NCBI RefSeq assembly: GCF_000698575.1
Contig: NZ_JFHD01000042.1
Span: forward strand, 1-55,822
DNA from: Caballeronia zhejiangensis
GTDB lineage: Bacteria > Pseudomonadota > Gammaproteobacteria > Burkholderiales > Burkholderiaceae
Length of the DNA: 55,822 bases
Direction of reading: 5' to 3'
Of this stretch, positions 7,990-15,825 are shown piece by piece (positions within the stretch are counted from its first letter, which is position 1; each line of letters begins with the position of its first letter). Made by a program: the position numbers and the translations under genes. The notes under the pieces are model-generated. The model saw only the letters and a list, made by a program, of their open reading frames with translations, was not told the DNA's origin and did no database searches.

Positions 7990-8787
7990 TTATTCCGCGT
8001 CGCCGCCCATTCCGCCGACGACCGCATGGAATCCGGCATCGACGTGGACGACTTCCGCGCTCATGCCGCTCGACAGATCCGACAGCAGGAACGCGGCGAC
8101 ATTGCCCACTTGCTCGATCGTCACATTGCGCTTGAGCGGCGCATTCTGTTCGACGAAGTTCAGAATCTTGCCGAAGCTCTTGATGCCGCTCGCCGCGAGC
8201 GTCTTGATCGGGCCGGCCGAGATGGCGTTGACGCGTACGCCCTTGGCGCCGAGCGACTGGGACGCCGCCATGTAACGCACGCTCGCCTCGAGCGATGCCT
8301 TCGCGAGGCCCATCGTGTTGTAGTTCGGCAGCGCGCGCTCGGCGCCGAGATACGACAGCGTGAGCAGCGACGAGCCGTCTTTCAGCATCGGCAGCGCGGC
8401 TTTCGCGAGCGCGGGGAAGCTGTAGGCGGAGATGTCGTGCGCAACGCGGAAGTTCTCGCGCGTCATGCCGTCGAGGAAATCGCCCGCGATCGCCTCGCGC
8501 GGCGCGAAGCCGATGGAGTGCACGAGGCCGTCGAGCGAGTCCCAGCGTTCTTTCAGCGACGCGAACAGCGCATCGATTTGCGCGTCGTCGGCGACGTCGC
8601 ACGGATAGACCATGTCGCTGCCGAACTCGGTCGCGAACTCGGTGATGCGCTCCTTGAAGCGCTCGCCGACATACGTGAACGCCAGTTCCGCGCCTTCGCG
8701 CTTGCAGGCCGCGGCGATGCCGTAAGCGATCGAGCGGTTGGACAGCAGGCCCGTCAGCAGAATTCGTTTTCCAGCGAGAAAGCCCAT
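7990..8787 (-). CDS. fabI: Enoyl-[acyl-carrier-protein] reductase (NADH)
   Basis: A 265-residue FabI. It reduces trans-2-enoyl-ACP in the last step of each fatty acid elongation cycle and is the target of triclosan-type inhibitors. The short-chain-reductase-like NAD site (GLLSNRSIAYGIA, residues 13-25) and the catalytic Tyr156-x6-Lys163 (YNTMGLAK) are intact. Start supported by AAGGAG seven nt upstream of the ATG. It stands alone, convergent with the PXPV gene and divergent from yejA. Confidence 0.96.
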   Translation of the reverse strand: MGFLAGKRILLTGLLSNRSIAYGIAAACKREGAELAFTYVGERFKERITEFATEFGSDMVYPCDVADDAQIDALFASLKERWDSLDGLVHSIGFAPREAIAGDFLDGMTRENFRVAHDISAYSFPALAKAALPMLKDGSSLLTLSYLGAERALPNYNTMGLAKASLEASVRYMAASQSLGAKGVRVNAISAGPIKTLAASGIKSFGKILNFVEQNAPLKRNVTIEQVGNVAAFLLSDLSSGMSAEVVHVDAGFHAVVGGMGGDAE

Positions 8788-9027
8788 GAATGCTCCTTCT
8801 TTGATGTCAGTGTCGCGGCGCGCACCGGTTGTCCGATGCCGCGCGGGGTCGTGCGTGGCGCGATCGGCCAGTCGACAACCCTTGGGTCGCAGGCCGAGCG
8901 GTGCGTGATTTTGGGTAGAATTCTCTCACATCGCAATGCCTCGCCTTAAGATTCCCGCGGCTCGCGCTTCGGGTTTCCGGCCGGGTCACTCCATCGCGTC
9001 ACACACTCAAATCGCGCCCAGAGGCAC

Positions 9028-10893
9028 ATGACGATCCGTTTATGCAGCGCCTCACGCTTGGTCCTGACCTGGTCGCTGGCCGCATCGGCGGCATGGCTCG
9101 CGAGTCCGGCTTACGCGGTGCATGCCATCGCGCAATACGGCGAGCCGAAATACCCGGCCGGTTTCAAGCACTTCGATTACGTGAATCCCGACGCGCCGCG
9201 CGACGGCACGCTCGTCCTCGCGAACCCGAACCGGCTGACGAGCTTCGACAAGTTCAATCCGTTCACGTTGCGCGGCAATCCCGCGCCCGGTCTTTCGCTG
9301 ATGTTCGAGAGCCTGACGACAGGCAGTTCCGACGAAGTATCGACCGCTTACGGCCTGCTCGCCGATGACATTTCCGTCGCGCCCGATGGCATGTCGACCA
9401 CCTTCCACATCAATCCGAAAGCGCGCTTTTCCAACGGCGATCCGGTCACGGCGGAAGACGTGAAGTTCTCGTTCGAGACGCTCAAGAGTCCGCTTGCCGC
9501 GCCGCAGTTCTCCGTGTACTTCGGGCAGATCGCGCGCGCGGTGGTCGTCGATCCGCAGACGATCCGCTTCGAGTTCAAGATCGCGACGCGCGAGATGCCG
9601 CTGCTCGCGGGCGGCATTCCGGTGTTTTCGCGCAAGTGGGGCATGAAGCCGGACGGCACGCGCATTCCGTTCGACAAGATCGCGTTCCAGAAGCCCATCG
9701 GCAGCGGGCCGTATCTGATCGATCGTTACGACAACGGCCGCACGATCTCGTACCGGCGCAATCCGGATTACTGGGGCGCGGCGCTGCCGGTGCGTGTCGG
9801 CACGTTCAATTTCGCGCACATCGACTACAAGCTTTACGGCGATCCGACCGCGCGCCTCGAAGCGTTCAAGGCGGGCGAGTACGACGTGCTGGTCGAGTAC
9901 GTCGCGCGCAGTTGGGTGCGGCGCGATATCGGCAAACGCTTCGACAGCGGCGAGCTCATCAAGCGCGAGTTCCCGCACCACAACGGCACCGGCATGCAGG
10001 GCTTCTTCATGAACACGCGCAAGCCGCTCTTCAAGGACGTGCGCGTGCGTCAGGCGCTCGATCTCGCGCTCGATTTCGAGTGGCTCAACCGGCAACTGTT
10101 CTTCAATCAGTACAGGCGCATCGACAGCTTTTTCGTCAACACGGATCTGCAGGCGAAGGGATTGCCGAGCGAAGGCGAACTCGCGATATTGAACCCGCTG
10201 AAGAAGCAGCTCGATCCTTCCGTGTTCGGCGAGATGCCGCGTCAGCCGGACACCGATCCGCCCGGCTCGCTGCGCGCCAATCTCATCAAGGCGCGCGAAT
10301 TGCTCGCTCGAGCCGGCTGGACGTATCGCGACGGCGCGCTGCGCAACGCGAAGGGCGAGCCGTTCGTCTTCGAGATTCTCGACGACACCGGCGGCGGCGC
10401 GTCGATGGAGCCGGTCGCGGCCGCGTTCGGGCGCAATCTGCAGAAGCTCGGCATCACGATGAACTTTCGCACCGTCGATTACGCGTTGATCCAGAAACGT
10501 CTCGATGCGTTCGACTTCGACATGACGAGCGTGCGCATGCCCGACGTGCAGGTGCCGGGCACCGAGCAGGTTTCGCGCTTCGGCAGCAAGTCCGCGGACG
10601 AGCAGGGCTCCGACAATCTCGCAGGCGTGAAGTCGCCGGCCGTCGATGCGATCCTGCAGAAAGTGATCTCCGCGCAGACGCGCGAGCAACTGGTGGACGC
10701 GACGCACGCGCTCGATCGCGTGCTGATGAACGGCTACTATGTGGTGCCGCACTGGTACTCGGCGACGCATCGCGTGGCGTATCGGAATACGCTGGCGTAC
10801 CCGTCGACGCTGCCGCTGTATTACGGCGCGGAAGAGTGGGTCATATCGACGTGGTGGGCCAAATCCGGGCCCGTCGCGCACGCGGCGAAGTAA
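9028..10893 (+). CDS. yejA: ABC transporter substrate-binding protein, YejA-type (family 5)
   Basis: A 621-residue periplasmic solute-binding protein of the dipeptide/oligopeptide (SBP family 5) class. A signal peptide is visible (SAAWLASPAYAVHA, cleavage near residue 30). The mature start (IAQYGEPKYPAGFKHFDYVN) and the internal PKARFSNGDPVTAEDVKFS motif are typical of YejA. It is the first gene of a four-gene importer operon. In enterics YejABEF imports peptides, including microcin C and defence peptides; the substrate here is inferred from family. AGAGG lies just upstream of the ATG. Confidence 0.92.
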   Translation: MTIRLCSASRLVLTWSLAASAAWLASPAYAVHAIAQYGEPKYPAGFKHFDYVNPDAPRDGTLVLANPNRLTSFDKFNPFTLRGNPAPGLSLMFESLTTGSSDEVSTAYGLLADDISVAPDGMSTTFHINPKARFSNGDPVTAEDVKFSFETLKSPLAAPQFSVYFGQIARAVVVDPQTIRFEFKIATREMPLLAGGIPVFSRKWGMKPDGTRIPFDKIAFQKPIGSGPYLIDRYDNGRTISYRRNPDYWGAALPVRVGTFNFAHIDYKLYGDPTARLEAFKAGEYDVLVEYVARSWVRRDIGKRFDSGELIKREFPHHNGTGMQGFFMNTRKPLFKDVRVRQALDLALDFEWLNRQLFFNQYRRIDSFFVNTDLQAKGLPSEGELAILNPLKKQLDPSVFGEMPRQPDTDPPGSLRANLIKARELLARAGWTYRDGALRNAKGEPFVFEILDDTGGGASMEPVAAAFGRNLQKLGITMNFRTVDYALIQKRLDAFDFDMTSVRMPDVQVPGTEQVSRFGSKSADEQGSDNLAGVKSPAVDAILQKVISAQTREQLVDATHALDRVLMNGYYVVPHWYSATHRVAYRNTLAYPSTLPLYYGAEEWVISTWWAKSGPVAHAAK

Positions 10894-10905
10894 CGAGGAC
10901 GCGCC

Positions 10906-11946
10906 ATGTGGAGCTACATCCTTAAACGCATTCTCTTGATGATCCCGACGCTCATCGGCGTGTTGACGCTCACGTTCGTCGTGATCCAGTTCGTGCCGGG
11001 CGGTCCGGTCGAACAGGCGGTGCACGACTTGCGGCGCGGACAGTCCGAAGGCGGCGGCGGCTTCGGGCTGCGCACGCATACGGGCGTCGATGCGCAGCAG
11101 GTCGAGCAACTGAAGAAGCTCTACGGCTTCGACAAACCGCCGCTGCAACGCTACTTTCTGATGCTCGGCAAGTTCGCGCGCTTCGATCTCGGCGAGAGTT
11201 ATTTCAGGCATCAGAGCGTGTGGTCGCTGATCGTGTCGAAGCTGCCGGTGTCGATCAGCATCGGCTTGTGGACCTTCTTCATCACGTATCTGATATCGGT
11301 GCCGCTCGGCATCGCCAAAGCCGTGAAGAACGGCTCGAAGTTCGATGTCGCGACGAGTCTCATCGTGCTCGTCGGCTTTGCGATTCCGGGCTTCGTGCTC
11401 GGCGTGCTGCTGCTCGTGCTGTTCGGCGGCGGCACGTTCTGGCAACTGTTTCCGCTGCGCAATCTCACGTCCGACAACTGGGCGACGCTCTCGCTCGGCG
11501 GCAAGATTCTCGATTATCTGTGGCACATCACGTTGCCGGTCGTGGCGTCGGTGGTGGGCAGCTTCGCCGTCGTCACGATGCTCACGAAGAACGCGTTCCT
11601 CGACGAAATCCGCAAGCAATATGTGCTGACCGCGCGCGCCAAAGGCTTGAGTGAGCGGCGCGTGCTGTGGAAGCACGTATTCCGCAACGCGCTCTTGCCG
11701 CTGATCGTCGGTTTTCCGGCGGCGTTCATCGGCGCGTTCTTTACGGGCAGCCTGCTGATCGAGACGCTCTTTTCGCTCGACGGCCTCGGACTGCTCTCGT
11801 ACGAATCCGTCGTGCGGCGCGACTATCCGGTCGTGCTCGGCACGCTTTATCTCTTCACGCTGATCGGCCTCGCAACGAAGCTCATCTCGGACCTCTGTTA
11901 CGTCTGGGTCGATCCACGCATTCAATTCGAACAACTGGAGCGCTGA
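10906..11946 (+). CDS. yejB: Peptide ABC transporter permease YejB
   Basis: A 346-residue DppB-like inner membrane permease starting MWSYILKRILLMIPTLIGVL. Several hydrophobic segments and the EAA-type cytoplasmic loop (TARAKGLSERRVLWKHVFRN, about residues 244-263) that contacts the ATPase are visible. It begins 12 nt after yejA and ends immediately before yejE. Length fits the YejB family, which is longer than DppB because of an extra periplasmic loop. Confidence 0.93.
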   Translation: MWSYILKRILLMIPTLIGVLTLTFVVIQFVPGGPVEQAVHDLRRGQSEGGGGFGLRTHTGVDAQQVEQLKKLYGFDKPPLQRYFLMLGKFARFDLGESYFRHQSVWSLIVSKLPVSISIGLWTFFITYLISVPLGIAKAVKNGSKFDVATSLIVLVGFAIPGFVLGVLLLVLFGGGTFWQLFPLRNLTSDNWATLSLGGKILDYLWHITLPVVASVVGSFAVVTMLTKNAFLDEIRKQYVLTARAKGLSERRVLWKHVFRNALLPLIVGFPAAFIGAFFTGSLLIETLFSLDGLGLLSYESVVRRDYPVVLGTLYLFTLIGLATKLISDLCYVWVDPRIQFEQLER

Positions 11947-11947
11947 T

Positions 11948-13069
11948 TTGAATCGAGCCGCTTCACCGGAATCGTCACGGCGCGGTGCCAACGGCAGCGA
12001 TGCGCAACCGCTGCGCGGCGCGGCATCGGTGCCGCCAGGACGGCGCGTATGGCTGCGCTTCAAGCGAAACAGGCTCGGATACTGGAGCCTGATCGTGTTC
12101 ATCGCGGCGTTCGTCATCAGTCTCGCGGGGCCGCTGTGGTCGAACGACAAGCCGCTCGTCGTGCGCTATCAGGGCCACTTTTACTTTCCGCTCGTGAAGA
12201 CGTATGCGGAGACGACCTTCGGCGGCGACTTTCCGACGCCCGCCGATTATCTCGATCCGTTCGTGCGCGATCGCTTCAGCGCGCCCGGCAACTTCGCGAT
12301 CTATCCGCCGAATCACTACTACTACGACACGCTCAACTATTTTTCGAAGGGCTCGAACCCGGCGCCGCCGTCGCGCGAGAACTGGCTCGGCACCGACGAT
12401 CGCGGCCGCGACGTGTTCGCGCGCCTCGTCTACGGCTTTCGCGTGTCGGTGCTGTTCGCACTCGTGCTGACGGCGATCGGCACCGTGCTCGGTGTCGTCG
12501 CGGGCGCGGTGCAGGGCTACTTCGGCGGCAGGATCGATATCACCGGGCAACGCCTGATCGAAATCTGGAGCGCGTTGCCGGAGCTTTATCTGCTGATCAT
12601 CTTCGCGTCGATATTCGAGCCGAGTCTCATTCTTTTGATCATCCTGCTGTCGCTGTTCGGATGGATCGGCCTGTCGGATTACGTGCGCGCGGAGTTTCTG
12701 CGCAATCGCACGCAGGACTATGTCCGCGCCGCGCGCGCGATGGGTTTGTCGAACTGGCAGATCATCTGGCGGCACGTCTTGCCCAATAGCCTGACGCCCG
12801 TCATCACGTTCCTGCCGTTTCGCATGAGCGGAGCGATTCTCGCGCTCACGAGCCTCGATTTTCTCGGCCTCGGCGTGCCGTCGCCGACGCCGTCGCTCGG
12901 CGAGTTGCTCGCGCAGGGCAAGGCCAATCTCGACGCGTGGTGGATTTCGCTGTCGACGTTCGGCGTGCTCGTCGCGACGCTGCTCCTGCTGACCTTCATG
13001 GGCGACGCCTTGCGCAACGCGCTCGATACGCGTATTTCCGATGCCGTGAAAGCCGGAGGCGGGCAGTGA
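11948..13069 (+). CDS. yejE: Peptide ABC transporter permease YejE (TTG start)
   Basis: A 373-residue DppC-like permease. The start is a TTG one base after the yejB stop, with GGAG at 11937-11940 seven nt upstream; no ATG is available before the first membrane segment. The N-terminal ~35 residues (Ser/Arg/Pro-rich) make it longer than E. coli YejE as I remember it. The family hallmark RFKRNRLGYWSLIVF precedes TM1, and the EAA loop reads RAARAMGLSNWQIIWRHVLP. It ends by overlapping the GTG of yejF. Confidence 0.9.
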   Translation: MNRAASPESSRRGANGSDAQPLRGAASVPPGRRVWLRFKRNRLGYWSLIVFIAAFVISLAGPLWSNDKPLVVRYQGHFYFPLVKTYAETTFGGDFPTPADYLDPFVRDRFSAPGNFAIYPPNHYYYDTLNYFSKGSNPAPPSRENWLGTDDRGRDVFARLVYGFRVSVLFALVLTAIGTVLGVVAGAVQGYFGGRIDITGQRLIEIWSALPELYLLIIFASIFEPSLILLIILLSLFGWIGLSDYVRAEFLRNRTQDYVRAARAMGLSNWQIIWRHVLPNSLTPVITFLPFRMSGAILALTSLDFLGLGVPSPTPSLGELLAQGKANLDAWWISLSTFGVLVATLLLLTFMGDALRNALDTRISDAVKAGGGQ

Positions 13070-14664
13070 CGGAGCCGCTACTTTCGATCGAAGACTTGCG
13101 CGTGCGCTTCGGCGACACGCTCGCGGTAGATGGCGTCAATCTCGACATTCGCGCGGGCGAGCGTGTGGCGCTCGTCGGCGAATCGGGCTCGGGCAAGAGC
13201 GTGACGGCGCTGTCGGTGCTGCGCCTCGTGCACGAGGCCGAAGTGAGCGGATCGATCCGCTTCAACGGCGAGGAATTGCTGTCGAAAAGCGAGCGCGCGA
13301 TCCGAGGTCTGCGCGGTTCCGACATCGCGATGATCTTTCAGGAGCCGATGACCGCGCTCAATCCGCTCTACACGGTCGGGGACCAGATCGGCGAGACGAT
13401 CCGCCTGCACGACGGCACGAGCCCGCGCGAGGCGAGAAAACGCGCAATCGCGCTGCTCGCGCGTACCGGGATCACCGAGCCGGAAAGGCGCGTGGACAGT
13501 TATCCGCATCAGCTTTCGGGCGGACAGCGTCAGCGCGTGATGATCGCGATGGCGCTCGCCTGCCGGCCGCGGCTTCTGCTCGCCGACGAGCCGACCACCG
13601 CGCTCGATGTGACGATCCGCGCGCAGATCGTCGAGTTGCTGCTCGAACTTCAGCGCGATGAAGCCGAAAAGCGCGGCATGGCGGTGCTGCTCATCACGCA
13701 CGACCTGAATCTCGTGCGGCGCTTCGCCGAGCGCGTCGCGGTGATGGAGAAGGGCGTGCTCGTCGAAAGCGGCACGGTGGAGGCCATTTTCGCGTCGCCG
13801 CAGCATCCGTACACGAAGCGGCTCATCGAGAGCAAGCCGAAGCGCAGCGTGCTGCCGGTGCTGCCCATCGCCCCGGTGCTGCTCGATGCGAAGGATGTGT
13901 CCGTCGATTACCCGACGCGTCTGCCGGGTTTCGCGGGCTGGTTCCGGCGCGGCCGCTTCAAGGCCGTCGACGACGTCACGCTGACGGTGCGCCAGGGCGA
14001 GACGCTCGGCATCGTCGGCGAATCGGGTTCGGGGAAATCGACGCTCGCGATGGCGCTACTCGGCCTGCAGCGCATCTCGAATGGCGCGGTGGAGTTCCAG
14101 GGGCGCGCAATCAGCGATTTTCGCGGACGCGAAAAAACCGTGCTGCGCTCGAACTTGCAAGTGGTGTTTCAGGACCCGTTCAGCTCGCTCTCGCCGCGGC
14201 AGACGGTGGAGCGCATCGTCGGAGAAGGGCTCGCGCTGCATCGACCGGAACTCGATGCCGCCGCTCGACGGGCGAAAGTGATCGCCGTGCTGCGCGAGGT
14301 CGGCATGGAGCGCGCGGCGCTCGATCGCTATCCGCACGAATTCTCCGGCGGACAGCGCCAGCGCATTGCGATCGCGCGCGCGCTCGTGCTCGAACCGAGC
14401 ATCCTGATCCTGGACGAGCCGACCAGCGCGCTCGATGTTTCCATTCAAACTCAAGTGCTTGCGCTTCTGGCCGATATTCAGAAGAAGCACAATCTTGGTT
14501 ACGTTTTCATTAGCCATGACCTGCAGGTGATCGGTGCGATGGCTCATCGCGTCGCGGTCATGCGGAATGGTTTTGTCGTGGAGTCGGGGGAAGTAGAGAA
14601 GATTTTTGCGAACCCTTCTGACGAATACACAAGAAAGCTTCTGAAAGCATCGCTAGTTTCCTAA
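13066..14664 (+). CDS. yejF: Peptide ABC transporter ATP-binding protein YejF (double ABC, GTG start)
   Basis: A 532-residue fusion of two ABC ATPase domains. Domain 1 has Walker A GESGSGKS (residues 38-45), signature LSGGQRQRV and Walker B LLLADEPTTALD. Domain 2 repeats GESGSGKST, FSGGQRQRIA and LILDEPTSALD, so both nucleotide sites look intact. The GTG at 13066 overlaps the yejE stop (GTGA), which fixes the start. The last ~70 codons use more A/T-ending codons than the rest and lead into an AT-rich spacer. Confidence 0.94.
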   Translation: MTEPLLSIEDLRVRFGDTLAVDGVNLDIRAGERVALVGESGSGKSVTALSVLRLVHEAEVSGSIRFNGEELLSKSERAIRGLRGSDIAMIFQEPMTALNPLYTVGDQIGETIRLHDGTSPREARKRAIALLARTGITEPERRVDSYPHQLSGGQRQRVMIAMALACRPRLLLADEPTTALDVTIRAQIVELLLELQRDEAEKRGMAVLLITHDLNLVRRFAERVAVMEKGVLVESGTVEAIFASPQHPYTKRLIESKPKRSVLPVLPIAPVLLDAKDVSVDYPTRLPGFAGWFRRGRFKAVDDVTLTVRQGETLGIVGESGSGKSTLAMALLGLQRISNGAVEFQGRAISDFRGREKTVLRSNLQVVFQDPFSSLSPRQTVERIVGEGLALHRPELDAAARRAKVIAVLREVGMERAALDRYPHEFSGGQRQRIAIARALVLEPSILILDEPTSALDVSIQTQVLALLADIQKKHNLGYVFISHDLQVIGAMAHRVAVMRNGFVVESGEVEKIFANPSDEYTRKLLKASLVS

Positions 14665-14720
14665 AAATCTTTCTTTTTCGCCAATTGGGTGCGCGTCTCA
14701 ATTGTATTTTTCTATTTCTT

Positions 14721-14749
14721 TTGACAGTTAAATACTTTATGGCTAGTAT
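14721..14749 (+). promoter_or_regulatory. Predicted sigma70 promoter for the NlpC/P60 gene
   Basis: A perfect TTGACA at 14721-14726, 17 bp spacer, then TAGTAT at 14744-14749 (4 of 6 to consensus). It sits in an AT-rich spacer (14665-14811) following yejF, about 60 bp before the ATG. Confidence 0.65.
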
Positions 14750-14811
14750 CCCTCCAAACTTTCACGTATCTCCCTGATTTAGCAGCTTTTAATTGTAAAA
14801 CCTACCGACCG

Positions 14812-15468
14812 ATGCAGCCACTAACGATGACTCAGACATGTGCGCGCGCCGCCGCGAGCATGTTAATCGGCCTTCTGATGACAACAACTTCCGGCGCGTT
14901 CGCCGACGAAGTCAGCAGTAGCAGCCAAAATGCCAACAACGGCATTTTCTCTAGCAAATCCAGCGATGCAGCAAGCGCAGACGCCGCCAGCAATCCGGGC
15001 GGCGCGAAGTCGTTTCTGTCGGGCGTGGCGAGCAAGGCGGGCGACGTCGTCGTCGGCGCGCTCAACATGATCGGCGTGCGTTATCGCTGGGGCGGCAACA
15101 CGCCGGATTCCGGTCTCGATTGCAGCGGCTTTGTCCGCTACGTTTTCCAGGACACGCTCGGCATGACCTTGCCGCGCCGCGCCGAGGAAATGAGCCGGGT
15201 CGGCGAGAAAGTGACCGTCTCCGACCTGAAGCCGGGCGACCTCGTGTTCTTTAATACGATGCGCCGCTCGTTCTCCCACGTCGGCATCTATATCGGCGAC
15301 AACAAGTTCGTGCATTCGCCGTCGACTGGCAGCACGATCCGTGTCGACGACATGGAAGACGGCTATTGGGAAAAGCGTTTTCAGGGCGCGCGTCGCATCG
15401 AGAACGCGCAAGTCGGCGACGGCGCGGAACTGCGCCAGCGCGTGAGCGCGTCGATCGGCGGTTACTGA
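14812..15468 (+). CDS. Secreted NlpC/P60-family peptidoglycan endopeptidase
   Basis: A 218-residue protein. An N-terminal signal peptide (about residues 1-31, ending SGAFADE) is followed by a low-complexity Ser/Ala/Asn linker (32-75). The C-terminal NlpC/P60 domain has catalytic Cys104 (DCSGFVRY), His156 (SHVGIYIG) and His168 (FVHSPS). Such enzymes cut D-Glu to diamino-acid bonds in cell-wall stem peptides. The active site is complete. Start is the first ATG; a second in-frame ATG at 14827 is possible, and neither has a clear Shine-Dalgarno. It is followed by a strong terminator and so is probably monocistronic. Confidence 0.88.
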   Translation: MQPLTMTQTCARAAASMLIGLLMTTTSGAFADEVSSSSQNANNGIFSSKSSDAASADAASNPGGAKSFLSGVASKAGDVVVGALNMIGVRYRWGGNTPDSGLDCSGFVRYVFQDTLGMTLPRRAEEMSRVGEKVTVSDLKPGDLVFFNTMRRSFSHVGIYIGDNKFVHSPSTGSTIRVDDMEDGYWEKRFQGARRIENAQVGDGAELRQRVSASIGGY

Positions 15469-15484
15469 TCGTCTGTCGGCATCG

Positions 15485-15522
15485 AAAAAAGCCTGCCTCC
15501 TTTGCGGACGCAGGCTTTTTTG
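15485..15522 (+). terminator. Intrinsic terminator after NlpC/P60 gene
   Basis: AAAAAGCCTGC (15486-15496) pairs with GCAGGCTTTTT (15510-15520), continuing into T-rich sequence. Confidence 0.88.
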
Positions 15523-15573
15523 TTTTGCGTTCGGGCGCGAGGCAGCGTCAATCGGCGCAATCGGAAAGCCTCA

Positions 15574-15602
15574 TTGCACAGGTCATCAAAAGTCGTTATA
15601 GT
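15574..15602 (+). promoter_or_regulatory. Predicted leuA promoter
   Basis: TATAGT at 15597-15602 (5 of 6 to the -10 consensus) lies 17 bp after TTGCAC at 15574-15579 (only the TTG matches). Transcription would begin near 15608-15610, at the ATG of the leader ORF. Confidence 0.5.
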
Positions 15603-15608
15603 TTTTGA

Positions 15609-15695
15609 ATGAACTTTTTCACGTTCCCCTTCTCGTTGTTTCCGGCTAGTGCGTCGCTACGCGCACTATCGCTGCTAGCGCGCCTACCGCGCTGA
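15609..15695 (+). CDS. Putative leucine leader (attenuator) peptide upstream of leuA
   Basis: A 28-codon ORF reading MNFFTFPFSLFPAS, then ASLRALSLLARLPR, ending TGA 131 bp before leuA. Six leucines occur; four use CTA (codons 17, 20, 23, 26), a codon I find nowhere in the Leu codons of leuA itself. Clustered rare Leu codons in a short ORF before leuA are the hallmark of ribosome-mediated attenuation, as in the enteric leu leader. There is no Shine-Dalgarno sequence, and the predicted transcription start coincides with the ATG, so translation may be leaderless. Competing RNA hairpins follow. Not proven: codon bias and position are the evidence. Confidence 0.6.
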   Translation: MNFFTFPFSLFPASASLRALSLLARLPR

Positions 15696-15753
15696 TCCTT
15701 CACGCCTCCCGTCTGCTCGTCCATTCAGGTTTTCGACGCCAGCGGTGGCGCGA
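15677..15753 (+). promoter_or_regulatory. Candidate attenuator hairpins in the leuA leader
   Basis: AGCGCG (15677-15682) can pair with CGCGCT (15688-15693) at the end of the leader ORF. CGCCA (15737-15741) can pair with TGGCG (15746-15750), extended by TCG/CGA with one bulged A. Alternatively CGCGCC (15679-15684) can pair with GGCGCG (15747-15752), which excludes both. No clean T run follows, so if it works it may control by Rho or by another route. Confidence 0.35.
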
Positions 15754-15825
15754 ACACCCGAATTCCCTTTTGAGTTTCGTCTCGATATCTCCAACAATCG
15801 ATAAATCTCCCCACAGGAGCCCAAC

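Noticed and set aside
9052..12150. A 1032-codon open frame on the minus strand
   Set aside because: It lies antisense to yejA, yejB and the start of yejE, is Arg/Glu/His-rich, and shows no recognisable domain; it is a by-product of high GC at third codon positions.
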